A stretch of 54,879 bases of DNA from Chitinophagaceae bacterium (GTDB lineage Bacteria > Bacteroidota > Bacteroidia > Chitinophagales > Chitinophagaceae), in contig CANGOX010000013.1 in NCBI GenBank assembly GCA_947455605.1, positions 1 to 54,879 of the forward strand. Reading direction: 5' to 3'. Of this stretch, positions 23,758-34,900 are shown one piece after another. A program made the position numbers and the translations under genes. Within the stretch, counting starts at the first letter, position 1, and every line of letters starts with the position of its first letter. The notes beneath the pieces are model-generated. The model was not told the DNA's origin. It searched no databases and worked only from the letters and a program-made list of their open reading frames with translations.

Positions 23758-26745
23758 ATGAATTTTTCGAAGCTTGTCAGGCCCATTCTCATGGGTTTAG
23801 CCGCTTGCGTGTTTGTCATCTCCTCGCAGGCCCAAAACAAAACCATTTCCGGTACAGTAAAAGATTCTAAAGACGGATCTGCACTAGTCGGCGCTTCAGT
23901 TGTTGTAAAAGGATCGAAGACAGGTACCCAAACAGGTACTGACGGTTCTTTTAAAATTTCTGTTCCTACTTCTGCTTCCACTTTGGTAATTTCTTCTGTA
24001 GGGTTTGGTAACCAGGAGGTAAACATCTCTGGTAAATCCTCTGTAGAAGTTACTTTAACTGCAACCAACGACCAACTGAATGAAGTGGTTGTTATCGGTT
24101 ATGGTACTGCAAGGAAAAAAGACCTGACCGGTTCTGTTGTATCGGTTCAGGCCAAAAACTTCAATCAGGGCGCTATCATGGCTCCTGATCAGTTATTGCA
24201 AAACAAAGTTGCCGGTCTGGAAGTAACAAACACTAGTGGTCAGCCAGGTGCTGCCTCTACCATCCAGATCAGGGGTACTTCTTCTATCCGTTCAAACAAC
24301 AATCCATTATATGTAGTGGATGGTGTGCCTTTGGATGGTGGAACTGCAAGACCTAACCTGGGTAATGCTTTCGGTAGCACACCGAATTCTAACCCACTCC
24401 TTTTCATTGACCCGAACAGTATCGCACAGATCGATGTATTGAAAGATGCTTCTTCTGCAGCTATCTACGGTTCTCGTGGTGCAAATGGTGTGATCGTGAT
24501 CACTACCAAAAAAGCAATTGCAGGTGCATTGAAAGTAGATGTTGGTATAAACTACGGTACCAACTTAGGTTACATGAAAAAATTTGAAATTCTGGATGCT
24601 GCAGGTTACAGAGCAGCTATTAAAAAATATGGTGCAAATGCATCTTACGATGGAGGTGCTAATGTAGATGCATTGAATGCAATTACACAAAACGCATTTT
24701 CTCAGAACTACTCTGTTGCAATGACAGGTGGTAACGAGAACGGCAGATTCCGCGCTTCTTTACTCGCTTCTAATAATAAAGGCTTTTTGAAAAAATCAGC
24801 TTTGGATAAATATATCGCTACTGTTGGCGGTAACTACAAAATGCTTGACAAAAAATTAAGCCTCGATTTCGGTATCATTACCGGTAACGTTGGTGAAACG
24901 CTGACAAGCGTATCTAACTCAGCAGGTTCTCAGGGTAATATCATTTCTTCAGCCCTTAGCTGGAACCCAACACAACCTTTGTTCAGCAATGGTGTTGCTA
25001 ACTTCCCTGCTAACGGTTCTGGTAACCCAAGAGCTTTTCAGGAAGCATATTCTGATCTGAGTAGTGTGTATTCTTTCTTAGGTAATATCTCTGCTTCTTA
25101 CAAGATCACTGATAAATTAGATTACAAATTGTTATTCGGTCTGAACAGCAGCATCGGTAACAGGGAAATGAACACAGAAGGATGGATAGCCGGTATCTCT
25201 GGTGTATCTGGTCTGGGTGCTGCCCAAATCGGTAATGCTAAACTGAACTCTCAAACCATCACCCACACTTTGAACTATCGTACCGATCTTACTAAGGATC
25301 TGACAATTGATGCCTTGGCCGGTTACGAATATTTCAAAACCAATTTCTCTGGTAATGGTGTTTCTGCAAGTGGTTTCAATACCAACTTGACTCAGAATAC
25401 ACGTATCAATATTCCTTACACTTCTATCATGACTGATGCTAAGACTCAGAGTCCTTTCTATTCTTACAAGAATCCACAGTCTGAATTACAGTCATATTTC
25501 GGTAGAGCTACTTTAAACTATAAAGACAGATTATTATTTACTGGAACCATCAGAGCTGATGGATCTAGCAAATTCGGTGCTAACAATAAATATGGTTACT
25601 TCCCTTCAGGTGGTCTGAAATGGGTTACCAGCAACGAATCTTTCATGAAGGGTAATAAAGTATTCTCTAACTTATCATTACGTGCTTCTTATGGTATTAC
25701 TGGTAACCAGGAATATCCTGCCGGTTCTTCACAAGAGCAGTTTGCTTTGAATTCTTATAACAACGCTCCACAGGTTGTAAACGGTAACCCGGATCTGAAA
25801 TGGGAAAAAACCAAATCTGTAGATATCGGTGCTGAATTTACCCTTGTTGGTGGTAAAGTATACGGATCAGTTGATTACTATAATAAGACGACTTCGGATG
25901 TGTTGTTTCAAACAACCGCAATTCAGCCAGCTCCTTCTTCTATCTCTTTCGTGAATCTGAAAGATGCGAATATTGTCAATTCCGGTGTTGAGATTTCTCT
26001 TGGTGCAACCTTGATCGAAAAAACCAATGTAACATGGGATCTGTCTTTCAACTGGGCTTATAACAAGAATATTGTTAAGAACTTTAAAGATCCAAACACA
26101 GGTTTAGATCTGCAGGTTCAAACAGGTTTCATCAGCGGACAGGGTGTATCTGGAACATTGGCTCAGGTGATTACCAATAACCAACCGGTTAACGTGTTCT
26201 ACCTGAAACCTTTCAATGGTTTTGATGCAAGCGGTAACCAGCAAATTGGTGGCACACCGGCAGTAGCAGGTGATCCAAACCCACACAATATGTTTGGTTT
26301 AAGTTCAACTGTTCGTTACAAAAAATGGAGCTTCACTATGAATGCCGGTGGTGCAACAGGATACTTACTGTATAACAACACAGCAACTTCTGTTACCAAT
26401 ATCGCTGGTATCCTTCAAGGAAGAAATATCGACAAAGCTGCATACAACTCTGCTGAGGCTCCTGCAAGTGGTGTAGGTGCTTCTACAAGGTTCCTGGAAA
26501 AAGGTGATTATCTGAAACTGAGAAACCTTACAGCTCGTTACAATTTTGGAAACAAAGGCAAATACATCAAAGGTATGAGTGCCTTCGTAACTGGAAGCAA
26601 CCTGTTTGTAATTACCAAATTCACTGGATTTGATCCTGAGGTTAACATCGATAAGAGCAATAACAATTACCCTTCAAGGTCTATTGAATATGTTCCTTAT
26701 CCAACAGCTAGATCAATCACTTTCGGAGTTAATTTCTCTTTATAA
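23758..26745 (+). CDS. SusC/RagA family TonB-linked outer-membrane protein
   Basis: The protein has 995 residues with a signal peptide (cleavage near I-S-S-Q-A-Q). A carboxypeptidase-D regulatory-like domain follows (about 29-105: I-S-G-T-V-K-D-S-K-D-G-S to E-V-T-L). The plug domain has N-E-V-V-V-I-G-Y-G-T and Y-V-V-D-G-V-P-L and ends I-Y-G-S-R-G-A-N-G-V-I-V-I-T-T. The remainder is a 22-strand barrel ending in S-I-T-F-G-V-N-F-S-L. SusC proteins import oligosaccharides or other oligomers across the outer membrane with a SusD lid. The SusD gene is 24 bp downstream, and a LacI regulator with operator lies upstream. Substrate is unknown; this SusC is short compared with the ~1080-residue one at 51280. 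Confidence 0.96.
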   Translation: MNFSKLVRPILMGLAACVFVISSQAQNKTISGTVKDSKDGSALVGASVVVKGSKTGTQTGTDGSFKISVPTSASTLVISSVGFGNQEVNISGKSSVEVTLTATNDQLNEVVVIGYGTARKKDLTGSVVSVQAKNFNQGAIMAPDQLLQNKVAGLEVTNTSGQPGAASTIQIRGTSSIRSNNNPLYVVDGVPLDGGTARPNLGNAFGSTPNSNPLLFIDPNSIAQIDVLKDASSAAIYGSRGANGVIVITTKKAIAGALKVDVGINYGTNLGYMKKFEILDAAGYRAAIKKYGANASYDGGANVDALNAITQNAFSQNYSVAMTGGNENGRFRASLLASNNKGFLKKSALDKYIATVGGNYKMLDKKLSLDFGIITGNVGETLTSVSNSAGSQGNIISSALSWNPTQPLFSNGVANFPANGSGNPRAFQEAYSDLSSVYSFLGNISASYKITDKLDYKLLFGLNSSIGNREMNTEGWIAGISGVSGLGAAQIGNAKLNSQTITHTLNYRTDLTKDLTIDALAGYEYFKTNFSGNGVSASGFNTNLTQNTRINIPYTSIMTDAKTQSPFYSYKNPQSELQSYFGRATLNYKDRLLFTGTIRADGSSKFGANNKYGYFPSGGLKWVTSNESFMKGNKVFSNLSLRASYGITGNQEYPAGSSQEQFALNSYNNAPQVVNGNPDLKWEKTKSVDIGAEFTLVGGKVYGSVDYYNKTTSDVLFQTTAIQPAPSSISFVNLKDANIVNSGVEISLGATLIEKTNVTWDLSFNWAYNKNIVKNFKDPNTGLDLQVQTGFISGQGVSGTLAQVITNNQPVNVFYLKPFNGFDASGNQQIGGTPAVAGDPNPHNMFGLSSTVRYKKWSFTMNAGGATGYLLYNNTATSVTNIAGILQGRNIDKAAYNSAEAPASGVGASTRFLEKGDYLKLRNLTARYNFGNKGKYIKGMSAFVTGSNLFVITKFTGFDPEVNIDKSNNNYPSRSIEYVPYPTARSITFGVNFSL

Positions 26746-26769
26746 TCAACCACAACAAAAAATAGAAGT

Positions 26770-28404
26770 ATGAAACCATATAATATTATAAAAAAAGTTG
26801 CACTCCCTTTCGTTGCGGTTCTTGCAATGTCGGGATGTACAAAACTGAATGAAGACCTGGGTAGCACCCTTACCAATGGCCAGGTATCCAATGCGTTGGG
26901 TAGTGCCGGTACAGGATTATTGCTCTCAGCAGCCTATTCTGATTTGGGAGGTCCATTGACCGCTCAGGATCAGGTATTCTCCCTGATGGAGAATACAACC
27001 GATGAATCTCTGGTTCCTACCCGCGGTGGTGACTGGGATGATAACGGTGTTTGGAGGGTAATGCATAACCACACATGGAATGCAGACCACGGTCAGGTTA
27101 CCAGCGTATTCAACTCGTTGAATAAAATCAACTTCGATGCCACAAACGTGTTGGGCTTTGGTCCAAGCGCTGCTCAGGCTGCTGAAGCTAAATTTATCCG
27201 CGCTTTATCACTGTATTATCTGTTAGACCTTTATGGTCAGTTCCCTATCAGGAACCCGGGTGATAACCTGCTGCTGGCTCCTACTGTAAAATCAGGTGCT
27301 GATGCTGCGGCTTTCATCATCGCAGAATTAAATGCTGCTTTGCCTAATTTACCTGCCAGCAACGGAAGCAATCTTGCTAACCCGGATGCTTGTAGAACTT
27401 TGCTGATGAAATGTTATCTCCAGCAGGGTACATGGGCTAACAGAGCTGCTCCAACATTTGCAGCTGCTGATATGGCTCAGGTAATTTCTTTGGGTAATGC
27501 CATCATCAACAGTGGTAAATATTCTCTGGAAGCTTCTTACTTTGACAACTTCAAAAACGGTAATGATAATTCAAAAGAAGCCATCTTCCGTTATGATAAC
27601 ACTTCTGGTGTAGGTGCTAACAACTCAGGAATGAGCGGCCGTTGGAATATGACTTTGCATTACAATTCTTATACTCCGTTCAACCCGAACGCAGGATGGA
27701 ATGGTTTCTCTACAATCGGAGATTTCTATGCATCATTTAACACATCTGCTTCTCCTACCACTTACGGACCTTCCGATACATTATTTGATGGCAGGTTAGG
27801 TGGTCGTAACTACAACAACTCTAAAACAACTTCTGGTATCAACCCGGGCTTCCTAGTTGGTCAGCAGTTTAATGAGAATGGCGTAGCTGAAAAAGACAGA
27901 AAAGGTGCTCCTTTGGCTTTCGTAAAAGATATCGCTGCCAATATGATCGAAACAGGTACTAACCTTGAGGTTACAGGTATCCGTGTTGTAAAATACGTTC
28001 CTGATTACAGCCAGTATTCTGGTGGACCAACCGGTAATGACCTGATGATCTTCCGTTATGCAGATGTTCTCCTGATGGTTGCTGAAGCCAAAATGAGAAC
28101 TGCTGATGCGGCTGGTGCATTGGTACTGGTTAACCAATTAAGAACTGCACGTAAAGCAGCTCCACTTACTTCTTCTATGACACTGGTAAATACAGCTAAC
28201 GTAGAAGATCCTAATACCTTACTGGCAGAAAGAGGCCGTGAGCTGTATTGGGAGAGTGTTAGAAGAACTGACCTTTTACGTTTCGGTGTTTATCTGAAAC
28301 CATGGCAGTACAAACCAACAGACGATGCTAAGAACCTGGTATTCCCTATACCTAACTCAGCATTGGCTGCTAATCCAAACCTGAAACAGAATCCTGGCTA
28401 TTAA
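26770..28404 (+). CDS. SusD/RagB family nutrient-binding outer-membrane lipoprotein
   Basis: The protein has 544 residues with a lipoprotein signal (lipobox L-A-M-S-G-C, acylated Cys near residue 23). The SusD TPR scaffold is visible in A-E-A-K-F-I-R-A-L-S-L-Y-Y-L-L-D-L-Y-G-Q and in the C-terminal L-M-V-A-E-A-K and L-A-E-R-G-R-E-L-Y-W-E-S-V-R-R-T-D-L-L-R-F motifs. It pairs with the SusC encoded just upstream to capture a substrate at the cell surface. The operon ends at a strong UUCG-loop terminator. Confidence 0.96.
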   Translation: MKPYNIIKKVALPFVAVLAMSGCTKLNEDLGSTLTNGQVSNALGSAGTGLLLSAAYSDLGGPLTAQDQVFSLMENTTDESLVPTRGGDWDDNGVWRVMHNHTWNADHGQVTSVFNSLNKINFDATNVLGFGPSAAQAAEAKFIRALSLYYLLDLYGQFPIRNPGDNLLLAPTVKSGADAAAFIIAELNAALPNLPASNGSNLANPDACRTLLMKCYLQQGTWANRAAPTFAAADMAQVISLGNAIINSGKYSLEASYFDNFKNGNDNSKEAIFRYDNTSGVGANNSGMSGRWNMTLHYNSYTPFNPNAGWNGFSTIGDFYASFNTSASPTTYGPSDTLFDGRLGGRNYNNSKTTSGINPGFLVGQQFNENGVAEKDRKGAPLAFVKDIAANMIETGTNLEVTGIRVVKYVPDYSQYSGGPTGNDLMIFRYADVLLMVAEAKMRTADAAGALVLVNQLRTARKAAPLTSSMTLVNTANVEDPNTLLAERGRELYWESVRRTDLLRFGVYLKPWQYKPTDDAKNLVFPIPNSALAANPNLKQNPGY

Positions 28405-28432
28405 TTTTAGCTGCGTATTTCTGAAACATAGT

Positions 28433-28468
28433 AAAGTAAAAGGCCTTCGGGCCTTTTACTTTTTTTAT
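28433..28468 (+). terminator. Rho-independent terminator with UUCG tetraloop after susD
   Basis: Thirteen-bp arms (AAAGTAAAAGGCC at 28433-28445 and complement at 28450-28462) enclose a TTCG loop and are followed by a T run. It separates SusCD from the FG-GAP lipoprotein genes, although some read-through is possible. Confidence 0.92.
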
Positions 28469-28620
28469 GCCCCTGCCGAAATAAAATGTAGAAAAGAAAG
28501 ACCGGTTTGTTCTTATTCCGGGTGGTTTTTATAACTACCTCTTATCAGATTATGAGGTAACTTCGAATGCTTTTTCTTTACTTTGATATTCATTTTTTCA
28601 GCTTTTCTATCAACAGTTTC

Positions 28621-31600
28621 ATGATGAAACCCATAAATTATACGGCTGCTTTTATTCTCTCCTTACTGCTGTTTTCATGCAAGGAAAAAACAGCTGGTGG
28701 CCCTGCACTTTTTGAACTGGTAACAAACTCTGGCATTAATTTCCGGAACGATGTATCTGACGGAAAAAAAGAGAACAGCTTTTTATTCCGCAATTTCTAT
28801 AATGGAGGCGGAGTGGCGATCGGTGATATAAATAACGATGGACTGCCCGATATTTTTCTTACTTCCAATATGGGTGAGAATAAAATGTATCTGAATAAAG
28901 GCGATCTCAAGTTTGAAGATATTACGGCGAAAGGCGGGTTTAAGCAAGACAGTATGTGGAGCACCGGTGTGGTATTTGTAGACATCAATAATGATGGCTG
29001 GCTGGATATCTATGTTTGTAATTCGGGCCATATGTCTAATGGAAACCGCCTGAACAAATTATATATCAATAATCACGACCTGACTTTTACTGAATCAGCT
29101 GCAAAATATGGCCTTGACCATAAGGGCTATTCTACCCAGGTTTCTTTCTTCGATTATGATATGGACGGTGATCTCGATTGTTTTATGATCGACAACAGTC
29201 CGATCCCGGTTAACCAGCTTGGGTATAATAACAAACGCGACCTTCCTGAAAAAGAATGGAAAGTGGGCGAGTTTCTGAAGGGTGGCGGCAATCATCTGTA
29301 CAGAAATGATAATGGACATTTTACAGAAGTAACCAAAGAAGCCGGTATACACAGTAGCCTGATCAGTTTTGGTTTAGGCGTTTCTGTAGGGGATATCAAT
29401 GGAGATGGATATCCGGATATCTATGTTTCAAACGACTCCTATGAACGGGATTATCTATATGTGAACCAGAAGAACGGAACCTTTAAAGATGAGTTTGAAG
29501 AAAGAATAGACCATACCAGTTTTTCATCCATGGGTTCTGATCTGGCCGACATGAACAATGACGGATTACCAGATATATTCAATACAGATATGTTACCCGA
29601 TGATGATTACCGTTTAAAAACTACGGGTGCATTTGATAATATCGATCTTTTTCATACCAAACTAAAAACAGGTTTCTATTATCAATACGTAAAGAACTGT
29701 TTGCAGATCAATAACAAAAAAGGAAAGTTTATTGAAACAGGCAATTACAGCGGCATCTCTGCTTCCGACTGGAGCTGGGGTGCGCTTATGTTTGATATGG
29801 ATAACGACGGGTTTAATGATATCTATGTTTCCAATGGAGTGAACCGTGATGTGACAGATCTGGATTTTATCGAATTCTTTGCGAATGATGTAATTCAGAA
29901 AATGGTGTTGACAGGGCAAAAACAGGATGTAGATGAAGTGCTCAGACACATCCCCCAAAATCCACTGGTAAATAAAGTGTATCATAACCAGCATGATCTT
30001 CGGTTTGTTGATAAGGCTCAGGAATGGGGTCTTGCCCAACCTTCTTTCTCCAATGGTGCCGCTTATGGAGACCTGGATAATGATGGAGACCTTGATCTGG
30101 TAGTGAACAATGAGAACCAACCATCATTCCTCTATCGAAACAATAGCAGGGAGATCAACAAGAACCATTATATCGGCATCAAACTGATCGGGAAGGATAA
30201 GAATACTTTCGCTGTCGGCAGCAAGGTGAATATTTATCGTGGCACAGAAGTGATCACCCGCGAGCTGGTACCAAGCAGAGGATTTCAGTCATCTATGGAT
30301 TACAAACTGATCATTGGATTAGGCACCGGCAAAACCATCGATTCTATGGCGGTTATCTGGCCGGATCTTTCTGTATCAAAATATAATACTCCGGCGATTG
30401 ATACGGTACACGTATTAAAACAGATCGAAAAAAATAATCTCTTTCACACATTTGCCAAACCTGTTGCTGCTCCATTATTTGATTCGGTAAAAGCCGTTTT
30501 TGAAAAACATGTGGAAGATGATAACGTGGATTTTTATTATGAGCGCAACCTGCCCAAACTCTTATCTCGCGAAGGACCTAAAGCGGCGATCGGTGATGTA
30601 AATGGTGATGCACTTGAAGATGTATTTATCGGCGGAGCTACCGGACAGGCTGGACAGCTTTATCTGCAAAATAAGAACGGTGGTTTTGAGAAAAAAATTG
30701 AAAAGGTATTTGAACAATACAAAGATTTTGAAGATGTAGCTGTATTGTTCTTTGATTACGATCATGATGGCGATCTGGATCTGCTGGTTTGTCCGGGTGG
30801 CAATAACAATAAACCCGATACCCGACAGATGCAATTGCGTTTATACCGGAATGATGGGAAAGGAAATTTTGATATAGATGTTTCAGCATTTCCGAATGCC
30901 GGTATGAATATAGGGGCAGCAGTAACCGATGATTTTAACGGGGATGGTTTTCCTGACCTGTTCATTGGTGGTAGGAATGATCCACGCAATTATGGAGTAG
31001 ATCCTGCCAGTTATCTATTCATGAATGATGGTAAGGGCCATTTTACAGAGATCGCCAAAACAAAGAACCCGGATATTGCCAATATCGGAATGGTTACCGG
31101 TGCAGTGTTTGCTGATGTTACCGGTGATGCAAAAAAAGAACTGATCATAACCGGAGAATGGATGGCTACCAGGATCTTTTCTTTTGAACAGGATCATTTC
31201 AAGGAAATAAAATCCAATCTGAATGATATGCTGGGCTGGTGGCAAACCGTGGTAGTTGCGGATCTGGATGGTGATGGCAAGAATGATCTGATAATTGGAA
31301 ATATTGGCGAGAATTTTTACCTGCATCCCGATAAAGAACATCCGGTAAAATTATGGTTGAATGATTTTGACCAGAACGGAGCCAGCGACAGGGTAATGAG
31401 TAGCACGATCAATGGTAAGGATATGCCGGTATTTATGAAACATGAAATGGAAGACCAGGTACCTTCTCTGAAGAAAAAGAACCTGAAACATCGTGACTAT
31501 GCAAAAAAACCGATACAGGAATTATTCTCAGCAGAACTGATCCGCTCCTGTAAAGTGAAAACCTTTAACTACAGCAGTTCCGTGATTGCCATGAATAAGG

Positions 31601-31956
31601 GGAATGGACAGTTTGCTCTACAGAAATTACCCATGGCCATGCAATGGTCTTCTGTAAATGCAATTTATTGCACCGATATTAACGGAGATGGAAAACCTGA
31701 TATTATTGCAGGGGGTAATGAATATGGCTTCCTTCCGCAACTGGAAAGACTGGATGCAAGCAGGGGGGCTGTGATGATTAATAAGGGCAATGGGCAATTC
31801 AGCCTATTAAGCAGTGAAGATTCCGGAATTGAGTTAGATGGGCAGGTTAGAGATATTCAGGGAATACAAAGCGGCACAGACAAACAGATCCTATTCCTGA
31901 GAAATGATAGGTACCCTGTGTTATTCAAATTAAGAAAATCAATCGGCAATAGGTAA
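28621..31956 (+). CDS. CRTAC1-type FG-GAP/UnbV repeat lipoprotein, copy 1
   Basis: The start is set at the tandem ATG 28621/28624; an upstream ATG at 28567 would add 18 residues before a normal lipoprotein signal (lipobox L-L-F-S-C). The protein has about 1111 residues. The first half is an integrin-type FG-GAP/VCBS propeller with many calcium loops of the D-x-N-N-D-G-x-x-D type. An ASPIC/UnbV domain follows (about 514-586, S-R-G-F-Q-S-S-M then V-I-W-P-D). A second FG-GAP propeller occupies about 640-1035. It is predicted to be an outer-membrane surface lipoprotein that binds ligand or partner proteins; enzymatic activity is not evident. Two paralogues (31962 and 36542) follow, and SusCD lies upstream. 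Confidence 0.92.
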   Translation: MMKPINYTAAFILSLLLFSCKEKTAGGPALFELVTNSGINFRNDVSDGKKENSFLFRNFYNGGGVAIGDINNDGLPDIFLTSNMGENKMYLNKGDLKFEDITAKGGFKQDSMWSTGVVFVDINNDGWLDIYVCNSGHMSNGNRLNKLYINNHDLTFTESAAKYGLDHKGYSTQVSFFDYDMDGDLDCFMIDNSPIPVNQLGYNNKRDLPEKEWKVGEFLKGGGNHLYRNDNGHFTEVTKEAGIHSSLISFGLGVSVGDINGDGYPDIYVSNDSYERDYLYVNQKNGTFKDEFEERIDHTSFSSMGSDLADMNNDGLPDIFNTDMLPDDDYRLKTTGAFDNIDLFHTKLKTGFYYQYVKNCLQINNKKGKFIETGNYSGISASDWSWGALMFDMDNDGFNDIYVSNGVNRDVTDLDFIEFFANDVIQKMVLTGQKQDVDEVLRHIPQNPLVNKVYHNQHDLRFVDKAQEWGLAQPSFSNGAAYGDLDNDGDLDLVVNNENQPSFLYRNNSREINKNHYIGIKLIGKDKNTFAVGSKVNIYRGTEVITRELVPSRGFQSSMDYKLIIGLGTGKTIDSMAVIWPDLSVSKYNTPAIDTVHVLKQIEKNNLFHTFAKPVAAPLFDSVKAVFEKHVEDDNVDFYYERNLPKLLSREGPKAAIGDVNGDALEDVFIGGATGQAGQLYLQNKNGGFEKKIEKVFEQYKDFEDVAVLFFDYDHDGDLDLLVCPGGNNNKPDTRQMQLRLYRNDGKGNFDIDVSAFPNAGMNIGAAVTDDFNGDGFPDLFIGGRNDPRNYGVDPASYLFMNDGKGHFTEIAKTKNPDIANIGMVTGAVFADVTGDAKKELIITGEWMATRIFSFEQDHFKEIKSNLNDMLGWWQTVVVADLDGDGKNDLIIGNIGENFYLHPDKEHPVKLWLNDFDQNGASDRVMSSTINGKDMPVFMKHEMEDQVPSLKKKNLKHRDYAKKPIQELFSAELIRSCKVKTFNYSSSVIAMNKGNGQFALQKLPMAMQWSSVNAIYCTDINGDGKPDIIAGGNEYGFLPQLERLDASRGAVMINKGNGQFSLLSSEDSGIELDGQVRDIQGIQSGTDKQILFLRNDRYPVLFKLRKSIGNR

Positions 31957-31961
31957 ACTGT

Positions 31962-34900
31962 ATGATGGATACGTTAAAGAAATATTTTCTGTTTTATATC
32001 ATTGCCACGATGGCCTGTAAACCAGCTGTTGTAAAACAGCCAGCTATGTTTGAAATACTGGACAGTAGCAGAACAGGCTTACTGTTCAATAATAAATTAA
32101 AACCCACTAAAGAATTCAACATGTTTAAATACATGTATTTCTATAATGGCGGTGGGGTGGGAGCCGGCGACTTTAATAATGACGGCCTGATCGATCTATT
32201 TATGAGTGCCAACCAGGGCGATGATAAACTGTATTTGAATAAAGGCAATCTTAATTTTAAAGATGTAACAACTGAAGCAAAGATCCCGCAGGATGGCGGA
32301 TGGTCTACCGGGGTTTCGGTAGTGGATATCAATAATGATGGGCTGTTGGATATTTATATTTGCCGCGTAGGAGAATATGAAACCCTGCATGGCCAAAATC
32401 AATTACTGGTTTGTAAGGGTATTGATAAGAATGGGGTTCCGTATTATGAGGATGAAGCCAAACAATACGGGTTGGATTTTTCTGGATTCAGCACACAGGC
32501 TGTATTTGTAGATTATGATATGGATGGCGACCTGGATTGTTTTCTGTTAAACCACTCAGTGCATAGAAATGGGTCTTTTGCGCCAAGGAATAATTTTCTG
32601 GGAACGTATAATGCACTTTCCGGTGACAGGCTTTACAGGAACGACGGAAACCATTTTACAGATGTAACCAGACAAAGTGCGATCAACAGTTCTGAGATCA
32701 GTTATGGTTTGGGTGTTGCAGTTGCTGATATCAACATGGATGGGTATCCTGATCTATATGTAGGTAACGATTTTCATGAAAATGATTATCTCTATATCAA
32801 CCAGAAGAACGGAACGTTCAAAGAAGAAATTACAGACCACATCATGCATACGAGCCAGTTCTCGATGGGGGTAGATGTGGCAGATGTAAACAACGACGGC
32901 TATCCGGAAATCATTTCTATGGATATGCTTCCGTCGGATCCGTACATTTTGAAACGATCTTTGGGAGAAGACGAGTATGATATTTTTCAATACAAGATCG
33001 CTGCCGGCTATCAGCATCAATATACCCGTAATAACCTGCAATTGAACAGACGAAACGGAATGTTCAGTGAAGTGGGTCTGTATTCGGGTGTATATGCTAC
33101 CGACTGGAGCTGGGCACCTTTGTGGATGGATTTTGATAACGACGGTTTGAAGGATCTCTTTATCTCCAACGGTATTCCCAAGCGGATGAATGATATGGAT
33201 TATGTGAATTTTGTTTCGAATGAAGAAATTCAGAACAAAATTTCATCTAATAAAATGGATGAGAAAGACATGGCCCTGGTAAATAAATTTCCGGAGATCA
33301 AGATCCCCAATAAACTGTTTAAGAACAATGGAAATCTCTCATTCAGTGATATCTATCAGCAGATCGATAATGATAAACCTACTTATTCAAATGGTGCAGT
33401 ATATGCCGACCTTGACAATGACGGTGATCTGGATGTGGTGGTGAATAATATTGATGAAGCTGCCATGGTATACCGTAACACCAGTAATGATAAAAAAGAG
33501 AAGGCATACGTAGAGATCAAACTAAAAGGTTCTGAAAAAAATATAAATGCCATTGGGGCCAAACTGATACTCTTTGCCAATGGTGGTATCAGAACTTATG
33601 AGAAGAATCCGGTAAAAGGATTTCAATCCAGTATGGAAGTTCCTGTTCATATTGGACTTGATAAAACAAAAGTTGATTCTGCTTTTCTGGTTTGGCCTGA
33701 TAATAGTTTTCAGGTAATTCAGCTGAGCGCAGCTAAACCAAACATAAGCTTTAGCTATGTAAAAGGGCTTCCATTATTTGATTATCAAAAGATCACTAAG
33801 CATTGGCCGGAACCGGCCAGACCCATGCAGGATATTACACAAAATACGGGTCTGAACTTTATGCATCAGGAAAACACATTTGGAGAATTTGACCGTGAAC
33901 CTTTGATGCCTCATATGGTTTCTACCGAAGGGCCTGCGTTGGCTGTGGCAGATATTAACCATGATGGGTTGGAAGATGTATTTATGGGTGGGGCCCGCGA
34001 TAAAAAAGGAGCGATCTTTTTGCAGTTGGCCAATGGTAAATTTCAGCGGAGTACACAACCGGTAATAGAAGCAGATAGTTCACTGGAAGATATTGATGCA
34101 ACATGGGTGGATGTAAATAATGACGGTCATTTAGACCTCGTGGTAGCCAGCGGGGGCAATGAATTCTTTGGCCCGGATCCGCATCTGCAACCCCGTGTAT
34201 ACCTGAATAATGGTAAAGCAGGATTTACCAAATTGGATCATGCGTTCGAGAATGTATTTGTAAATGCATCAACGGTCATTCCCTACGATTTTAATGGTGA
34301 TGGCGCAATTGACCTGTTCGTGGGTGGAAGATCAGTTCCTGCCGAATATGGGAAATCTCCACGCTCTTACCTATTACAAAATGATGGCAAAGGGCATTTT
34401 ACGGATGTAACTGAGCAATACGCAAAAGATATCCTGCAATCTGGAATGGTAACGCAGGCTATCTGGTTCGATCTTGATAAGGATGGCGATAAGGACCTGA
34501 TCATCTGTACAGAATGGGATGGCATATTTGCGTATATCAATGATCATGGACATTTCACAAAGAAAGTATTGACGGATAAGAAAGGCTGGTGGAATTTTGT
34601 TTTACCAGTTGATATTGATAATGATGGAGACATTGACCTGATAGCCGGGAATCTGGGGCTTAACAGCCGTTTAAAAGCCAGTGATAAAGAGCCCGTTAAA
34701 ATGTATTATAACGACTTTGATGCCAATGGCAGAAAGGAGCAGGTGCTTACTTATTTCCAGAACGGCCGTGAGATCCCGTTTGCGAATAAAGATGAATTGC
34801 AAAGGCAGATACCTTTACTGAAAAAGAAATTCCTGTATGCAGAGGATTTCGCCAAAGCGGATCTAGAAAAAATCTTTACCAAAGAAAAATTAGACAGGTC

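Noticed and set aside
28536..28559. Inverted repeat TACCTC/GAGGTA upstream of FG-GAP copy 1
   Set aside because: Only 6-bp arms with a 12-nt spacer; too weak to call an operator without conservation data.
29662..30120. Minus-strand ORF of 152 codons within FG-GAP copy 1
   Set aside because: Mirror of D-N-D-G calcium loops, which give Ile/Val-rich antisense translation; not a gene.
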